64,000 nucleotides of DNA from Paenibacillus sp. N3.4 (GCF_008017805.1 NZ_VRTT01000008.1:1-64000), one strand, 5' to 3'. Numbered from the stretch's first letter, positions 18,359 to 28,735 are shown. A program made the numbers and translations. The notes: generated from the sequence alone by a model not told the origin.

Positions 18359-20608
18359 TTGAAACAGGAAACAGTACAATGCGATATCACCGTCGTCGGC
18401 GGAGGACTCGCCGGCGTTTGTGCGGCGATCGCAGCAGCAAGACTGGGGCAAACGGTGGCTCTGATCCAAAATCGCCCGGTGCTCGGCGGCAATTCGAGCA
18501 GCGAGGTTCGCGTATGGGTCTGTGGCGCGACAGGGCATGGGACACATCGCTACGCGCGCGAGACGGGCATTATGGGCGAGCTGTTCTTGGAAAATCAGTA
18601 TCGCAACATGGATGGAAATCCATATATTTGGGACATGGTCGTTCTGGAGGCGTTCGGGCCGAGCCGAACGATTCAGCTGTTTCTTAACACGGACGTTCAT
18701 GAGGTGGAGGCCGAGGGAAACGAGCGGCATCGCGTGATCCGATCCGTGACGGGGTGGATGATGGGCTCGGAGCGTCGGATTCGCTTCGAAAGCCGCGTGT
18801 TTCTCGATTGCACGGGCGACGGGCTCGTCGGCTTCCTGGCTGGTGCCGTTCACCGGATCGGTCGCGAAGCGCGGGAAGAATACAACGAAGAGTGGGCGCC
18901 GCTCGTCGCCGACGATATTACACTAGGGAGCACCCTCCTGTTTTATACGAAAGATACGGGACACCCGGTCAAATACGTGCCGCCGAGCTTCGCCAAAGAT
19001 ATCACGATAACGTCCATCCCGGAGAAACGCATTATTCGCAGCGGAGACAACGGATGCTCCTATTGGTGGATCGAATGGGGCGGGGAGCTGAATACGGTTC
19101 ACGATAACGAGCAGATTCGCGACGAGCTTTGGTCCGTCATTTATGGCATTTGGGACTACATCAAAAACTCAGGCAAATTCGAATCCGCGAACATGACGCT
19201 GGAATGGGTCGGCTCCCTCCCCGGCAAACGGGAATACCGCCGTTTCGTAGGCGATTATGTGCTCAATCAGAACGATATTTTGGCCCAGCGGGCTTTTGAG
19301 GATCGCGTCGCTTTCGGCGGCTGGTCGATCGATCTGCATCCGCCGCAAGGCATGTATTCCACGGAGAGCGGCTCCAAGCATCTGCACGCAGACGGCATAT
19401 ACCACATCCCATTCCGCTCGCTTTATTCCGCAAACGTCGAAAATATGCTTATGGCCGGCCGCAACATCAGCGCCACGCATGTCGCCTTCGGCACGACCCG
19501 GGTCATGGCGACGTGTGCGGTCATGGGGGAAGCGGCCGGAACCGGCGCTGCCCTCTGCGTACAGAAGAGCGTTTCGCCCCGTGAGTTGCAGAAGTGCTAT
19601 CTTGAAGAGCTGCAGCAAATATTGCTACGCCAGGACGCTTCCTTCATAGGCATGCGCAACCGGGACGCCGCCGATCTCGCTCTGCAGGCTTCCGTTAGCG
19701 CATCGAGCACGATGACCCGCATCGCAGTTGAACGCTCGATAAAAACGGTGCCGTTAACGACCGATGTCGGACTGCTCGTTCCGGTGGATCCTGCGCTGGA
19801 CGACCTGGAACTGCTGGTAGATGCGGAGCAGGATACCGAACTGACGGTAGAACTGTGGGATACCGGACGCGCAGAAAACTACGTTCCTCATACCCGGCTT
19901 GCCGCCGCCTCGGCCCCCGTCACCGCCGGCGGGCTGCGCTGGATCAAGCTCGATCTGAGCTGGAGGCCGGAGCATGCGCAGAACACGTTCCTCGTGATTC
20001 GGAAGAACGAACGCCTTTCCCTTCATGTGTCCGACCGAGGGCACACCGGTATCCTCGCTTTCTGGAAGGAAGAGAAACCGCGTGTTTCTAACATCCTCGA
20101 GGATCATCAGCCCGACCAGCCGGTCGTGCAATGGAGCATGCGGCCGTTCATACGGGCACTCCCCTGCTTCCGGCTGTCGGCCCCTTCGGACGCCTTCGCT
20201 CCGGAGAAAGCCATTGATGGCATGAACCGTCCGTACGGCGGTCCTCATGTGTGGTCGTCGCAGCCTCTCAGCGGCTCGGAACCGGAATGGCTGGAGCTGT
20301 CGTGGCGAAAGCCCGTCACACTGCGTACCGTTCATGTCACGTTCAACGACGATATCAACGAGGATCTGATCAACCTTCATCACCATACGACCCCGTTCGA
20401 AACGATTCCGGAGCTCGTCAAGGATTATCGCATCGAAGCTTTCGAAAGCGGCGCCTGGACGACCGTCGCCGAGGTGCGCAGCAATCGTAAGCGGAAGCGT
20501 GTGCACCCGCTCGACCGGACCGTGACGACGGAGCGCATCAGAATCGTTGTCAAAGCGACGAACGGTGCTCGGATCGCTGAAATCATCGAAGTCCGGGTTT
20601 ACTCCTGA
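18359..20608 (+). CDS. FAD-dependent oxidoreductase with C-terminal carbohydrate-binding-like region
   Basis: 749 aa from a TTG start (18359) behind GAGGAGGCGG. N-terminal FAD-binding fold with VVGGGLAG (residues ~12-19) and NRPVLGGNSSSEVRVW nearby, the FAD_oxidored (PF12831) arrangement; MLMAGRNISATHVAFGTTRVM in the middle completes the FAD site. Residues ~590-749 look like an F5/8-type-C (discoidin) beta-sandwich. Members occur in carbohydrate catabolic loci, but no substrate is established. No signal peptide. Codons here are GC-rich compared with the flanks, which could mean transfer. Divergent AraC regulator likely. Confidence 0.85.
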   Translation: MKQETVQCDITVVGGGLAGVCAAIAAARLGQTVALIQNRPVLGGNSSSEVRVWVCGATGHGTHRYARETGIMGELFLENQYRNMDGNPYIWDMVVLEAFGPSRTIQLFLNTDVHEVEAEGNERHRVIRSVTGWMMGSERRIRFESRVFLDCTGDGLVGFLAGAVHRIGREAREEYNEEWAPLVADDITLGSTLLFYTKDTGHPVKYVPPSFAKDITITSIPEKRIIRSGDNGCSYWWIEWGGELNTVHDNEQIRDELWSVIYGIWDYIKNSGKFESANMTLEWVGSLPGKREYRRFVGDYVLNQNDILAQRAFEDRVAFGGWSIDLHPPQGMYSTESGSKHLHADGIYHIPFRSLYSANVENMLMAGRNISATHVAFGTTRVMATCAVMGEAAGTGAALCVQKSVSPRELQKCYLEELQQILLRQDASFIGMRNRDAADLALQASVSASSTMTRIAVERSIKTVPLTTDVGLLVPVDPALDDLELLVDAEQDTELTVELWDTGRAENYVPHTRLAAASAPVTAGGLRWIKLDLSWRPEHAQNTFLVIRKNERLSLHVSDRGHTGILAFWKEEKPRVSNILEDHQPDQPVVQWSMRPFIRALPCFRLSAPSDAFAPEKAIDGMNRPYGGPHVWSSQPLSGSEPEWLELSWRKPVTLRTVHVTFNDDINEDLINLHHHTTPFETIPELVKDYRIEAFESGAWTTVAEVRSNRKRKRVHPLDRTVTTERIRIVVKATNGARIAEIIEVRVYS

Positions 20609-20616
20609 CGCTTCCT

Positions 20617-20664
20617 TCAACAATAAGATCCGCCTCCAGGCTGGAGGCGATCTTATTGTTGAAG
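20617..20664. terminator. Long hairpin between convergent genes
   Basis: Arms around 20617-20640 and 20641-20664 (CAACAATAAGATC / GATCTTATTGTTG plus GCCTCCAG / CTGGAGGC) form a near-perfect stem of more than 20 pairs with almost no loop. It lies between the FAD oxidoreductase (ends 20608, plus) and the giant hydrolase (ends 20751, minus). A T run is missing, so it is terminator-like rather than canonical. Confidence 0.6.
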
Positions 20665-20750
20665 CATCTGTTGTCTGCTTATCCACATAACAACCGGAAT
20701 TCTTTTGCTCTCTTTTCATATTACTGGATGCACTTTCTCTCCGTGATAGC

Positions 20751-23700
20751 TTAATTTTTGAGGGAATTCAGCCTTAGAATGGCAATAACCATTTCTGCTC
20801 GTTTTGTGTGTGCTCCCGGATGAAACTGTTCACCATCCCCCTCTATAACCCCCTTCCTGACTGCTTCATATACATACCCGGCGGCCCATTGCGAAATATC
20901 GGCATGATCCGAGAAAGCCTTGCCCGCTTCCGGACTTGTGCTCCCTGCCTGGCCAGCGGCGCGCATGAGCAGCACCGTCATTTCAGCGCGGGAAATAAAC
21001 GACTGGGGACGCATCGTGCCATCCTCATACCCCTTCAGCCATCCCGCAAATACGGCATCGGCCACGGCTTGCTTCGCCCAGGAGCTGATGGCGCCGGAAT
21101 CCGCAAAATCAAGCTTTCCGCCACTTGCCGCAGGCTTCATAGCACGCACCAACAGCACCAGGAATTCCTCCCTGGTCACTGACCTATCCGGTTTGAAGGT
21201 GTGATCCTCGTATCCGTTGACCAAGCCTTGGGCTAATGCCTCCCTGACGCCGGACTCCGCCCAATGGCCTTCAATATCCGTTGGTAGATCTGCAGAATGA
21301 CTGGTATTGCCCGGAAACTCCGGCTTGCTGTCCATGGCAAACACGGCAAACTTAGCAAAGTGATCTACTTGGACGGTGATGTCGTTCCCGTTCACCTCGC
21401 CGCCGATTTTCACCCATTCCTGCGTTTCTTCGCTGTAGTAGAAGACTGCTGCCGTTTGGCCGTACTTGACCTCCCCTGGCTTAAACTGCAGCGTCAAGGT
21501 CACCGCATGGGTGAAGGGGCCTTCCACATCCTTTGTAATTTCAAAAACTGGGCTTATGAAGGTACCCGGCTGCCGGCCGGCTACCTCATCCTTATCTTTC
21601 AGCTTCTCAATGGCAACCCGAACGGATGCGCTGAAGCTTCCGGCGGGAATGTGCAGCCGCACCTCCTGGCCCAATCCCACATCTCCCGCCTCTCCAGCCG
21701 CGAGAGACAGCTTGCCCGTCTTAAGACTGCTTGCAGGAGGGACATAGGTCGTAGAGCTTTCCTGGATTATCTTGTAAAATACAATCTGAACCTTTTGCGG
21801 CAACGGCACACCATCCAGAGTGGCCTCAACAATGGCTGTACCTGCTTCGCTTGAAGTAAGGGTTGCTGAATGCTCACCATTTCCCTCTACAATCGGACTT
21901 AATTGTCCAAGAGAAGCTCCAAGCTGAACAGAGGCGCCTTCGGTAACAGGGTTTCCATCCTTATCTTTCAGCTGCAGCTTGATTGTCGCCACGCTGATGC
22001 CATCTGCCAGAACCCGGTCCGGACTTCCGCTCAGCATACTTTTATTAACCGAGGCAGATGAGCCCAGATCCAATAAGTACGGTGTAAAAGGCGCCAGCTC
22101 CAGATCCGAGGCATTTAATGAAACATCCGCAATCAGATCTTTGGAGATGCCCGCTGGACGTGCTTCCCTTAGCACGGAGACGCGCTTTGCTTCCCCGCTG
22201 TAGTTGACCAGATTCAACAGCAGCCGCCCCTTATGCACCGCCGTCTCCCAGCCCACATCGGTTACCAGGGAACCGGTAGCGGCATCCGTCACACGAACCG
22301 TAAGCGTATTCATCTGCTCCAGCACCGGAAGCACCGCTGCCCTGATTTCCTCCACGCTCGGCGAAATAAGCTTACCTGCGCCAAATGCAGCCGGTATGAC
22401 GATCGCCCGGCTCACGACAGCATCATGCAGCCCATCTGGCAGCAGTTGGTCATGCTCGTTGCGGGAAAGCGATTGTTCCCCGATCAGCACCACCTTGCCG
22501 CCAGCCTCGCTGAATGCCTTCACAGCGGCAAGGGTATCCGCGCTTACATGCGCAGCAGCCGGCACAATCAAGAGCTTGTATCCGGCAAGGCCTCCTTGAG
22601 CGGCCTGCTTCTCACTGACAAAGCCGATCCTTTGTCCGCTGTAGGCTAAAGCCGCATAGCTTTTACGCAGCGTATCCTCACTGGCATTGTTGTAGATGCC
22701 GGAGGCCAGGGAATATAGAATGGCGGCTTGGGGCTTCACATTCTGCAGCGCCGTCACCTCTTCCGCCAATCGGTTGAGATCAAGATTGGTCCTGCCGACA
22801 TCAGCCACCACATCGGGCCGATGAAGAAGACTGCCCATAAAATCGCTGGTAGTATCATAGGTGCGTTCCCACACCCAGTTTGTGGAAGCGCTTTTGCCAT
22901 GAACAGCGCCTTGCCACAGGATGGCCCTTACCCGCTTGGCCTGCTCGGGAATATACAGATCGTCCCCATCTTTAATGAAATGATGCTCCGAGTTGAAAAT
23001 AGGCGCCTGATTGAAGGAACGCTGCATGTCATAGAAGCTGAGCTCTTTGATAAATCCGCTTGGTCCGTCTCCGATGTAGTTGGAGACATCATTGCCATTG
23101 ATTTGGCTGAAGGCCGAGAACTGCTCGTAGTCTACGCCCCAATTCAGACTTTCCTGCAGCTTGGCCATCGTCTTGGACTGTACAGGCAGGTTCAGAGCCA
23201 TCTCATGAATAATGTTCGCCATCCACTGATGCCAGTCTGAGAAAATCTTGTTGTTAAAGGTTACCCAGTCGTATACTATCGGCTTGGCTGCAATTGCCGA
23301 AGGCATCTGGATCTGTTCAAAAGTGGTATAAGCCGTTCCATATACCTGATTCAGCTCAGCCAGCTTGTTTCCGTACAACTCCTTCAGGTAGTCATGCCAC
23401 TCAGGCAAATAATAAGGGTCGCGATTGGTTTGGTATACCGGCTCGTTGGTCATCGTAACCGTCAACAAGGACTTGTAATCCTTGACTAAAGGGATCACGG
23501 TCCGCAAATAATCCTCGATGACTTCTTTTGCTTTCGGATGACCAATCACGAATTTGATGTTCCCAGCACTGTTGCTCTTAAGCACTGGATTTTTTTTCAG
23601 TATCCATTCTGGGAAATAGTGGGGAGAGAGAAGCAAATTCACGGCGATATGATTCGTTTCCGCATTTTTCAGCACTTCCACCACATTGGCCTTCAGGTAG

Positions 23701-26700
23701 TCTGTTGCCCCAAAATAATCCTTGTTGGGGTCCGTCTTCCCCCAGTCCATTGTTTCCTCAAACCCGGCATTCTGGACCAAGTTTCCATTTCCGCCCTGTT
23801 CGGTCATGATAAGATCATCCAGCCAAAGCGTTTGCTGATTTTCGGACAGGAAAACCAGAGAAAAAGAGGTTTCCGCCGAACCCGTTTTATAAGTATAACT
23901 GACTTGCTGCCAGTCGTAGGTGCCCGTAGGCAGCGCTTGACGCAGGTTCCAGCCGGCGTTACCCGGGAACCAGGCGTTTTTCACATTCTCTCCTTTTACC
24001 CAAGCCTTGATCTGGTAGGTTGTATCAGGCTTCACAATCATGACTTGTGAAACATACTTGTAGATATTGGCTTGCTTAGGGGAGGTATTGACTATCTTCA
24101 AGGATTGCCCGCCGCCGTGATGCACGGTTTGGTCCACTTCTACCGATCCGACGGCGTTTCCGCCGGAGCTGTATTGGGGAATGTACCCTTCCTTCTCGGT
24201 AATCACCCTGTGAGGTCCGATTTCAATCTGAATCACATTGGTTCCGAAATCCTGGAACTTCGCGATATCCTTGCGCACCTGGTTGAAATGGCCGTATCCG
24301 TTTAGAAAAACCGGACGAACTTCCTCCTCTCCCGTGCTTCTCACCCAGGTCAGCCCCTTAAAGCCGTATTCCGTCCGCTCCAATTCCCCCGTCACATAAC
24401 GAGGCGCCGCTTTGGGCATCAACGTGCCGTTCAGATAGCCAAGCAGATTGGTCATTGCCTCTTCATACAACGAATCCAAGGTTTCCATGACATAATAAGC
24501 TCGCGTCAGAACCCCCCGCCCAACATCCTCCTTGCCATATACGATAAAATCCTTGATCGTCGTGTAATTGATGCGTTCATAATCGGTTGACAGCCCTTGC
24601 TCCTCCGCTTGCAAAAGCAGCCTCTCCAGGGCTGGTAGCTTAGCGGATATGGCATTAAACCCGCTGTTTAACTCAGCAGCGCTGGTCATCACATCAATAG
24701 CTGCAGGGAATGCTCTGGATATGCCTGCCTGCTGCTCCGCTGCCGTGACAATAGTGCTGTAACTACCTTTATCGGCAACGACGTAATGGCCCTCCTTGGT
24801 CAGAACCATTCCCGCCGGTACTGTCACTTCCCTATCCAGACCCAACAGCTCCGAACGAAGAGATATGGTTCTGGCTTCGCTGCTATAATTAACCAAATTC
24901 AACTTGTATGGGATGTCTTTACCTGTTTCCGCTTGCCCGGGCATCTCCAGCCAGAAGCTCCACGGGTCCTGCGCCGGTACCCGATAGAGGCTGGCAAACT
25001 GCTTGCCGTCCTTCACCCTGCCGATGCCGCTGGTCCACTCCAGCCACCCCCTTCTTCCTCCCCCGTCATTGTCATTGACCAGCATAGAGAAGGAGATTGG
25101 CCCTTCAGCGGGTTTGGCTGCGAAAATGGCTTCCCACGGAATTTTTGCCTCATATAACGTATCGTTGCCGTTCATGACAGCCTTGGCGGTTACAGCTTCC
25201 TTGCCGAGAACAGCGCTGCCGTCTTTCCAGCGCCACACCTGAGTCTCTCCGTTTAACAGATTGAATCCATACTCGGCTCCGTAAACGCCGTTCTCGCTGA
25301 ATGCAATCTGAACACTGTCGCCATTCCACATATCGGCATTGGCGATGGAGTAGTGCACATTATCTCTGACTTTGGCGGAAATGTAAAAATAATCTTCGTC
25401 ATAGGCGAATTTGGCCTCTGCCGACAAATCCTCGGTCCCCGTCCAGCCCGTCACCTGATTCTGGGCGGTTCCTTCCATCGGCAGCGAAATGCCAGAATAC
25501 TTCTCCCATTCCCCCAGGCTGCCGTCAATCGCAATTCCATCCGCCCGGAATATGGGAACATGTGTACCGCTGCCCAACTTTGTCTTGAAGGTATCCCAGT
25601 ATTCCAGGGTTTCTCCAGCTACTCCCGTCCCCAGCATATACGGCAGCACGGAAACGACGCTAGCTTCGTATCCGTCCTTCTGTCCATATGCCTTCACCGT
25701 TACTCTGGATGTAACCGGGAAAGGGGCGGCGTACGCCTGCTTCGTTCCGGAGGTGACGGGATCACTGCCGTCAGTGGTGTACCAGATTGTGGCACCTTTC
25801 GTTGCTGTGGACAAGGTTACCAAGGACCCTGGCAGCACTCCCCCCGGTTCAGGCAAGCCTGTTACCGGTTGCACCTGCTTCAGGATGACAGCATTCAGCT
25901 GATCCACCACATAGCTAACCGAGGTCCGGCTATCCCAGCCAGTAGCACTCGGCCCTGTTTTCGTGTACAGCGATATCTCGGCAATCCGGTTGCGGACGGC
26001 AGAATCGGTGAAGTCAAGCTTCACCCCATTCCACCGATTAATCAGAAGCTTGGGCAGCTGCACCTCCGAGACAGCTCCAGTGGCATCCTTCACTTTCAAG
26101 TATAAAGGTTCATTGCTGGATGTCGTTTGCGAAAGGGGATAGACATCCAACGTAACCGATGATGCCCGGCTCAAATCAAGCTCCGGCGCCATGCATAAGA
26201 CATAGGACATCTGATCCGCTTGACTTGAGGTTTTGGTAAAAGTGAGCTTGGCGGCTTGTTCCCCTTCCGTATGGAGATCATATACGGATTCGGCAACGGT
26301 GGTTCCGCCGGTGCCTGCGGTGGTCCAAACGGACAGATCTTCAAAGCCATTCAGGGGGATGGCCTCCTGTACGCTGTCAAAGCCTCCGTTGCGAAGCAGA
26401 TTATATTCCGTATTGGCCTCCTTGAGGGTCAATTCATCCAGCCAAACCGCCTCCGACTTATCCTCGATCAAGATTCGGAAGGTCAGCGTGGTTTCAGTGG
26501 ATTTGGTGGTATAACTGGTGGTTAGCTTCTTCCAGTCAAAGGAACCCGAGCCTACATTGGTACGGGGCTCCCAGTTGACTCCGAAGCTTACCCCTTTCAT
26601 ATTACTGCCCTTGACCCACATGCCGAGATCATATCGGGTATTGGGCTTTACGCTTACAGTCTGGGATAGATTCATGTACATATTGGAAGCTTTGTCCGAA

Positions 26701-26918
26701 TGATAGGCGATCTTCAGCGAATGGCTTCCCTGATAGAACACGTTGGAATCGAGGCCATATTCCACATTCGGCAAACCGGCATAGCTCATGTACCATATGG
26801 GGATAACCCTGCTGGTATCGGCCGATGCATAGGCCACAGCGGATTTCACCCATGTTAATTGGACTGTAGAAAGCAAAAGAATAGCAGATAAAAAACACAG
26901 GCACACCTTTTTGACCAT
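20751..26918 (-). CDS. Giant secreted SLH-anchored GH42-like glycoside hydrolase
   Basis: 2055 aa. Signal peptide 1-31; CBM-like beta-sandwiches ~40-170 and ~190-345; chitobiase-C-like repeat ~355-425; CBM9-like domain ~455-650; GH42-like catalytic region ~840-1480 with acid/base Glu1159 (TMTNEP) and a candidate nucleophile Glu1311 (FNSEHHF). Another CBM-like module (~915-1060) sits inside the catalytic barrel. Then Big_1-like Ig (~1630-1715), ZU5-like (~1735-1860) and three SLH repeats (~1875-2050). Wall-bound extracellular polysaccharide degradation is expected. Start at ATG behind CAGGAGG; last gene of the importer operon. Family placement from motifs only; catalytic residues are candidates. 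Confidence 0.88.
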   Translation of the reverse strand: MVKKVCLCFLSAILLLSTVQLTWVKSAVAYASADTSRVIPIWYMSYAGLPNVEYGLDSNVFYQGSHSLKIAYHSDKASNMYMNLSQTVSVKPNTRYDLGMWVKGSNMKGVSFGVNWEPRTNVGSGSFDWKKLTTSYTTKSTETTLTFRILIEDKSEAVWLDELTLKEANTEYNLLRNGGFDSVQEAIPLNGFEDLSVWTTAGTGGTTVAESVYDLHTEGEQAAKLTFTKTSSQADQMSYVLCMAPELDLSRASSVTLDVYPLSQTTSSNEPLYLKVKDATGAVSEVQLPKLLINRWNGVKLDFTDSAVRNRIAEISLYTKTGPSATGWDSRTSVSYVVDQLNAVILKQVQPVTGLPEPGGVLPGSLVTLSTATKGATIWYTTDGSDPVTSGTKQAYAAPFPVTSRVTVKAYGQKDGYEASVVSVLPYMLGTGVAGETLEYWDTFKTKLGSGTHVPIFRADGIAIDGSLGEWEKYSGISLPMEGTAQNQVTGWTGTEDLSAEAKFAYDEDYFYISAKVRDNVHYSIANADMWNGDSVQIAFSENGVYGAEYGFNLLNGETQVWRWKDGSAVLGKEAVTAKAVMNGNDTLYEAKIPWEAIFAAKPAEGPISFSMLVNDNDGGGRRGWLEWTSGIGRVKDGKQFASLYRVPAQDPWSFWLEMPGQAETGKDIPYKLNLVNYSSEARTISLRSELLGLDREVTVPAGMVLTKEGHYVVADKGSYSTIVTAAEQQAGISRAFPAAIDVMTSAAELNSGFNAISAKLPALERLLLQAEEQGLSTDYERINYTTIKDFIVYGKEDVGRGVLTRAYYVMETLDSLYEEAMTNLLGYLNGTLMPKAAPRYVTGELERTEYGFKGLTWVRSTGEEEVRPVFLNGYGHFNQVRKDIAKFQDFGTNVIQIEIGPHRVITEKEGYIPQYSSGGNAVGSVEVDQTVHHGGGQSLKIVNTSPKQANIYKYVSQVMIVKPDTTYQIKAWVKGENVKNAWFPGNAGWNLRQALPTGTYDWQQVSYTYKTGSAETSFSLVFLSENQQTLWLDDLIMTEQGGNGNLVQNAGFEETMDWGKTDPNKDYFGATDYLKANVVEVLKNAETNHIAVNLLLSPHYFPEWILKKNPVLKSNSAGNIKFVIGHPKAKEVIEDYLRTVIPLVKDYKSLLTVTMTNEPVYQTNRDPYYLPEWHDYLKELYGNKLAELNQVYGTAYTTFEQIQMPSAIAAKPIVYDWVTFNNKIFSDWHQWMANIIHEMALNLPVQSKTMAKLQESLNWGVDYEQFSAFSQINGNDVSNYIGDGPSGFIKELSFYDMQRSFNQAPIFNSEHHFIKDGDDLYIPEQAKRVRAILWQGAVHGKSASTNWVWERTYDTTSDFMGSLLHRPDVVADVGRTNLDLNRLAEEVTALQNVKPQAAILYSLASGIYNNASEDTLRKSYAALAYSGQRIGFVSEKQAAQGGLAGYKLLIVPAAAHVSADTLAAVKAFSEAGGKVVLIGEQSLSRNEHDQLLPDGLHDAVVSRAIVIPAAFGAGKLISPSVEEIRAAVLPVLEQMNTLTVRVTDAATGSLVTDVGWETAVHKGRLLLNLVNYSGEAKRVSVLREARPAGISKDLIADVSLNASDLELAPFTPYLLDLGSSASVNKSMLSGSPDRVLADGISVATIKLQLKDKDGNPVTEGASVQLGASLGQLSPIVEGNGEHSATLTSSEAGTAIVEATLDGVPLPQKVQIVFYKIIQESSTTYVPPASSLKTGKLSLAAGEAGDVGLGQEVRLHIPAGSFSASVRVAIEKLKDKDEVAGRQPGTFISPVFEITKDVEGPFTHAVTLTLQFKPGEVKYGQTAAVFYYSEETQEWVKIGGEVNGNDITVQVDHFAKFAVFAMDSKPEFPGNTSHSADLPTDIEGHWAESGVREALAQGLVNGYEDHTFKPDRSVTREEFLVLLVRAMKPAASGGKLDFADSGAISSWAKQAVADAVFAGWLKGYEDGTMRPQSFISRAEMTVLLMRAAGQAGSTSPEAGKAFSDHADISQWAAGYVYEAVRKGVIEGDGEQFHPGAHTKRAEMVIAILRLNSLKN

Positions 26919-26951
26919 AGTCTACCTCCTGTTATTGCTTGCCGTAGCTCA

Positions 26952-27800
26952 TCATCCTTTGACTGCCGAGCTTGAAAAGCCTTGAATAATATACTTCTGG
27001 CCCAAGAAGAATACAATGAGCAGGGGCACGACGCCTGCTGTGGCGGCAGCCATCATCAAGTTGTAATCCACACCGGCTTCCAGCATGAAGTTCTGCATGC
27101 CAAGCGGAACCGTGTAAAGCTTCTTGTCCAGCAGGAAAATCAGCGCATTCTCATAATCGTTCCACGTCCATGTAAAATCAATGATCGCGAAGGTGGCCAA
27201 TACGGGTTTGGAAAGTGGCAGGAACAATTGCACGAAAATCCGGAAATGGCCTGCCCCGTCAATGAAGGCGGCTTCGGATATTTCATGCGGAATGCTCATG
27301 AAAAATTGCCGCACCATAAATACGCCGAATACCGTAAACAAGCCCGGGAGAATCAGCGCCCAATGGGTATTGTAAATATGCATCCATTCAAACATGATGA
27401 ATTTAGGGACAAACAGCACTTGCTGCGGAATCATCATCAGACACAGATACATTAGAAAAATCGCGTTCCTGCCCTTGAACTCTATGCGGCTGAACCCATA
27501 TGCGGCCAATGCGGCTAACAGCGGCGCTCCAATCATCAGAAACACCGATATCTTCAGAGAGTTCAGATAGAAGAGGGCAAATCCGTCTCCGGTGGTCCAG
27601 ACCTTGATGTGATTGATCAACACTGGGTCAAACGGAATCCACTGGATAGGGTAGGTGAAGACGTCCTTTGGTTTCTTAAAAGAGGTGCTAATCATCCAGA
27701 TCATTGGCAAAAGCAAAAGTAGGCTGAAAAGAGCCATGATGATAGTGTTCAAGCCTTTGCTCAGCCGCCCCTTGATCATTCTGGTACTTCTTGCATTCAT
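26952..27800 (-). CDS. Carbohydrate ABC transporter permease (MalG type)
   Basis: About 282 aa starting at ATG 27800 (MNARSTRMIKG), after a GGGGGAAAG site; the open frame runs on to 27896, which would overlap the preceding permease by 76 bases, so I do not use it. Six membrane segments, EAA loop ISEAAFIDGAGHFRIFVQL near residue 180, and the GFSSSAVKG ending typical of CUT1 MalG. It lies immediately before the giant hydrolase gene, so it probably imports that enzyme's products. Confidence 0.92.
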   Translation of the reverse strand: MNARSTRMIKGRLSKGLNTIIMALFSLLLLLPMIWMISTSFKKPKDVFTYPIQWIPFDPVLINHIKVWTTGDGFALFYLNSLKISVFLMIGAPLLAALAAYGFSRIEFKGRNAIFLMYLCLMMIPQQVLFVPKFIMFEWMHIYNTHWALILPGLFTVFGVFMVRQFFMSIPHEISEAAFIDGAGHFRIFVQLFLPLSKPVLATFAIIDFTWTWNDYENALIFLLDKKLYTVPLGMQNFMLEAGVDYNLMMAAATAGVVPLLIVFFLGQKYIIQGFSSSAVKG

Positions 27801-27820
27801 GTTACGTCTTTCCCCCTTCC

Positions 27821-28699
27821 CTAGTAATGGACCCATTTTTTCTGACCTGCCCACTGAATAAGCGAAATACCTAGGATAAGCAGAAACATGCTCCACGAAA
27901 CGGCCGACGCATACCCCATTTCATAAAAGTTGAAGGCTTTCTTGTAGGCGAAAATGGAGAAAACCGTCGTACTATTGGCGGGCCCTCCCTGGGTAATGGC
28001 ATAGATCATGCCAAAGCCCTTGATGGAGCCGATACAGCCGGTAATCATCAGGAAGAGTGTCGTTGGGCTGACCAAAGGCAAAATAATAAGACGCAGCAGT
28101 TGTCCGAACGTCGCTCCGTCCATTTTGGCGGCTTCCAACTGCTCCGGGGATATTTCCTGCAAGGCGGCCAAATAAATAATCATGTTGTACCCGATGCCGC
28201 CCGCGATCATCATAATGAGCACCGCATACATCGCTGAATCGGGAGAAGCAAACCATTTGGGAGGCTCCGCTATGCCGACGGATCTTAAGAAGGCATTAAT
28301 GGGACCGTTTGCAGGCTGAAACAGCACCATCCAGACGAATGCAATAGCGATGCCGCTGGTAAAATAAGGGGCGAAGAAGAAGGCCCGCAACGTCTTCTGG
28401 AGATAGACGCGATTGTTTAACATGACTGCGATCAGAAAACCCAGAATAATCGAAATCGGTACAGGGATTAACACCAATAAAGTGTTCTTGACCGATACAG
28501 CAAACAAATCGTCTCTCACCATCATCTTGAAATTGTCCAATCCGATAAAATGCGGGGGTTCTCCGCTAGCGAATACCCAATCTGTAAACATCAAATAAAA
28601 GGAGAACAGGGCTGGAATCAGCATGAAAATCATCATTCCGATAAGATTAGGGGCGATGAATACATAGCCAAGCAACCTCTGCCTTTTCATCCAGTTCAC
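27821..28699 (-). CDS. Carbohydrate ABC transporter permease (MalF/UgpA type)
   Basis: 292 aa from a GTG (28699) behind AAAGGTGGTGG. Six transmembrane segments and the EAA loop (LEAAKMDGATFGQLLRLIILP region) of CUT1 permeases. It pairs with the MalG-type permease to form the channel for the binding protein upstream. No ATPase gene is in the operon, so a housekeeping MsmX-like ATPase is inferred. Confidence 0.92.
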   Translation of the reverse strand: MNWMKRQRLLGYVFIAPNLIGMMIFMLIPALFSFYLMFTDWVFASGEPPHFIGLDNFKMMVRDDLFAVSVKNTLLVLIPVPISIILGFLIAVMLNNRVYLQKTLRAFFFAPYFTSGIAIAFVWMVLFQPANGPINAFLRSVGIAEPPKWFASPDSAMYAVLIMMIAGGIGYNMIIYLAALQEISPEQLEAAKMDGATFGQLLRLIILPLVSPTTLFLMITGCIGSIKGFGMIYAITQGGPANSTTVFSIFAYKKAFNFYEMGYASAVSWSMFLLILGISLIQWAGQKKWVHY

Positions 28700-28735
28700 G
28701 ATCGGCCACCACCTTTCTCTCTAATATGGGCTTAC

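Noticed and set aside
19754..20719. Long minus-strand frame (321 aa) across the FAD oxidoreductase
   Set aside because: GC-rich genes often leave long antisense frames; its composition is Arg/Pro-rich with no motif, while the plus strand encodes a clear FAD enzyme.
21297..24050. Several plus-strand frames of 130-185 aa inside the giant hydrolase
   Set aside because: They are antisense to a continuous 2055-codon protein with recognisable domains.
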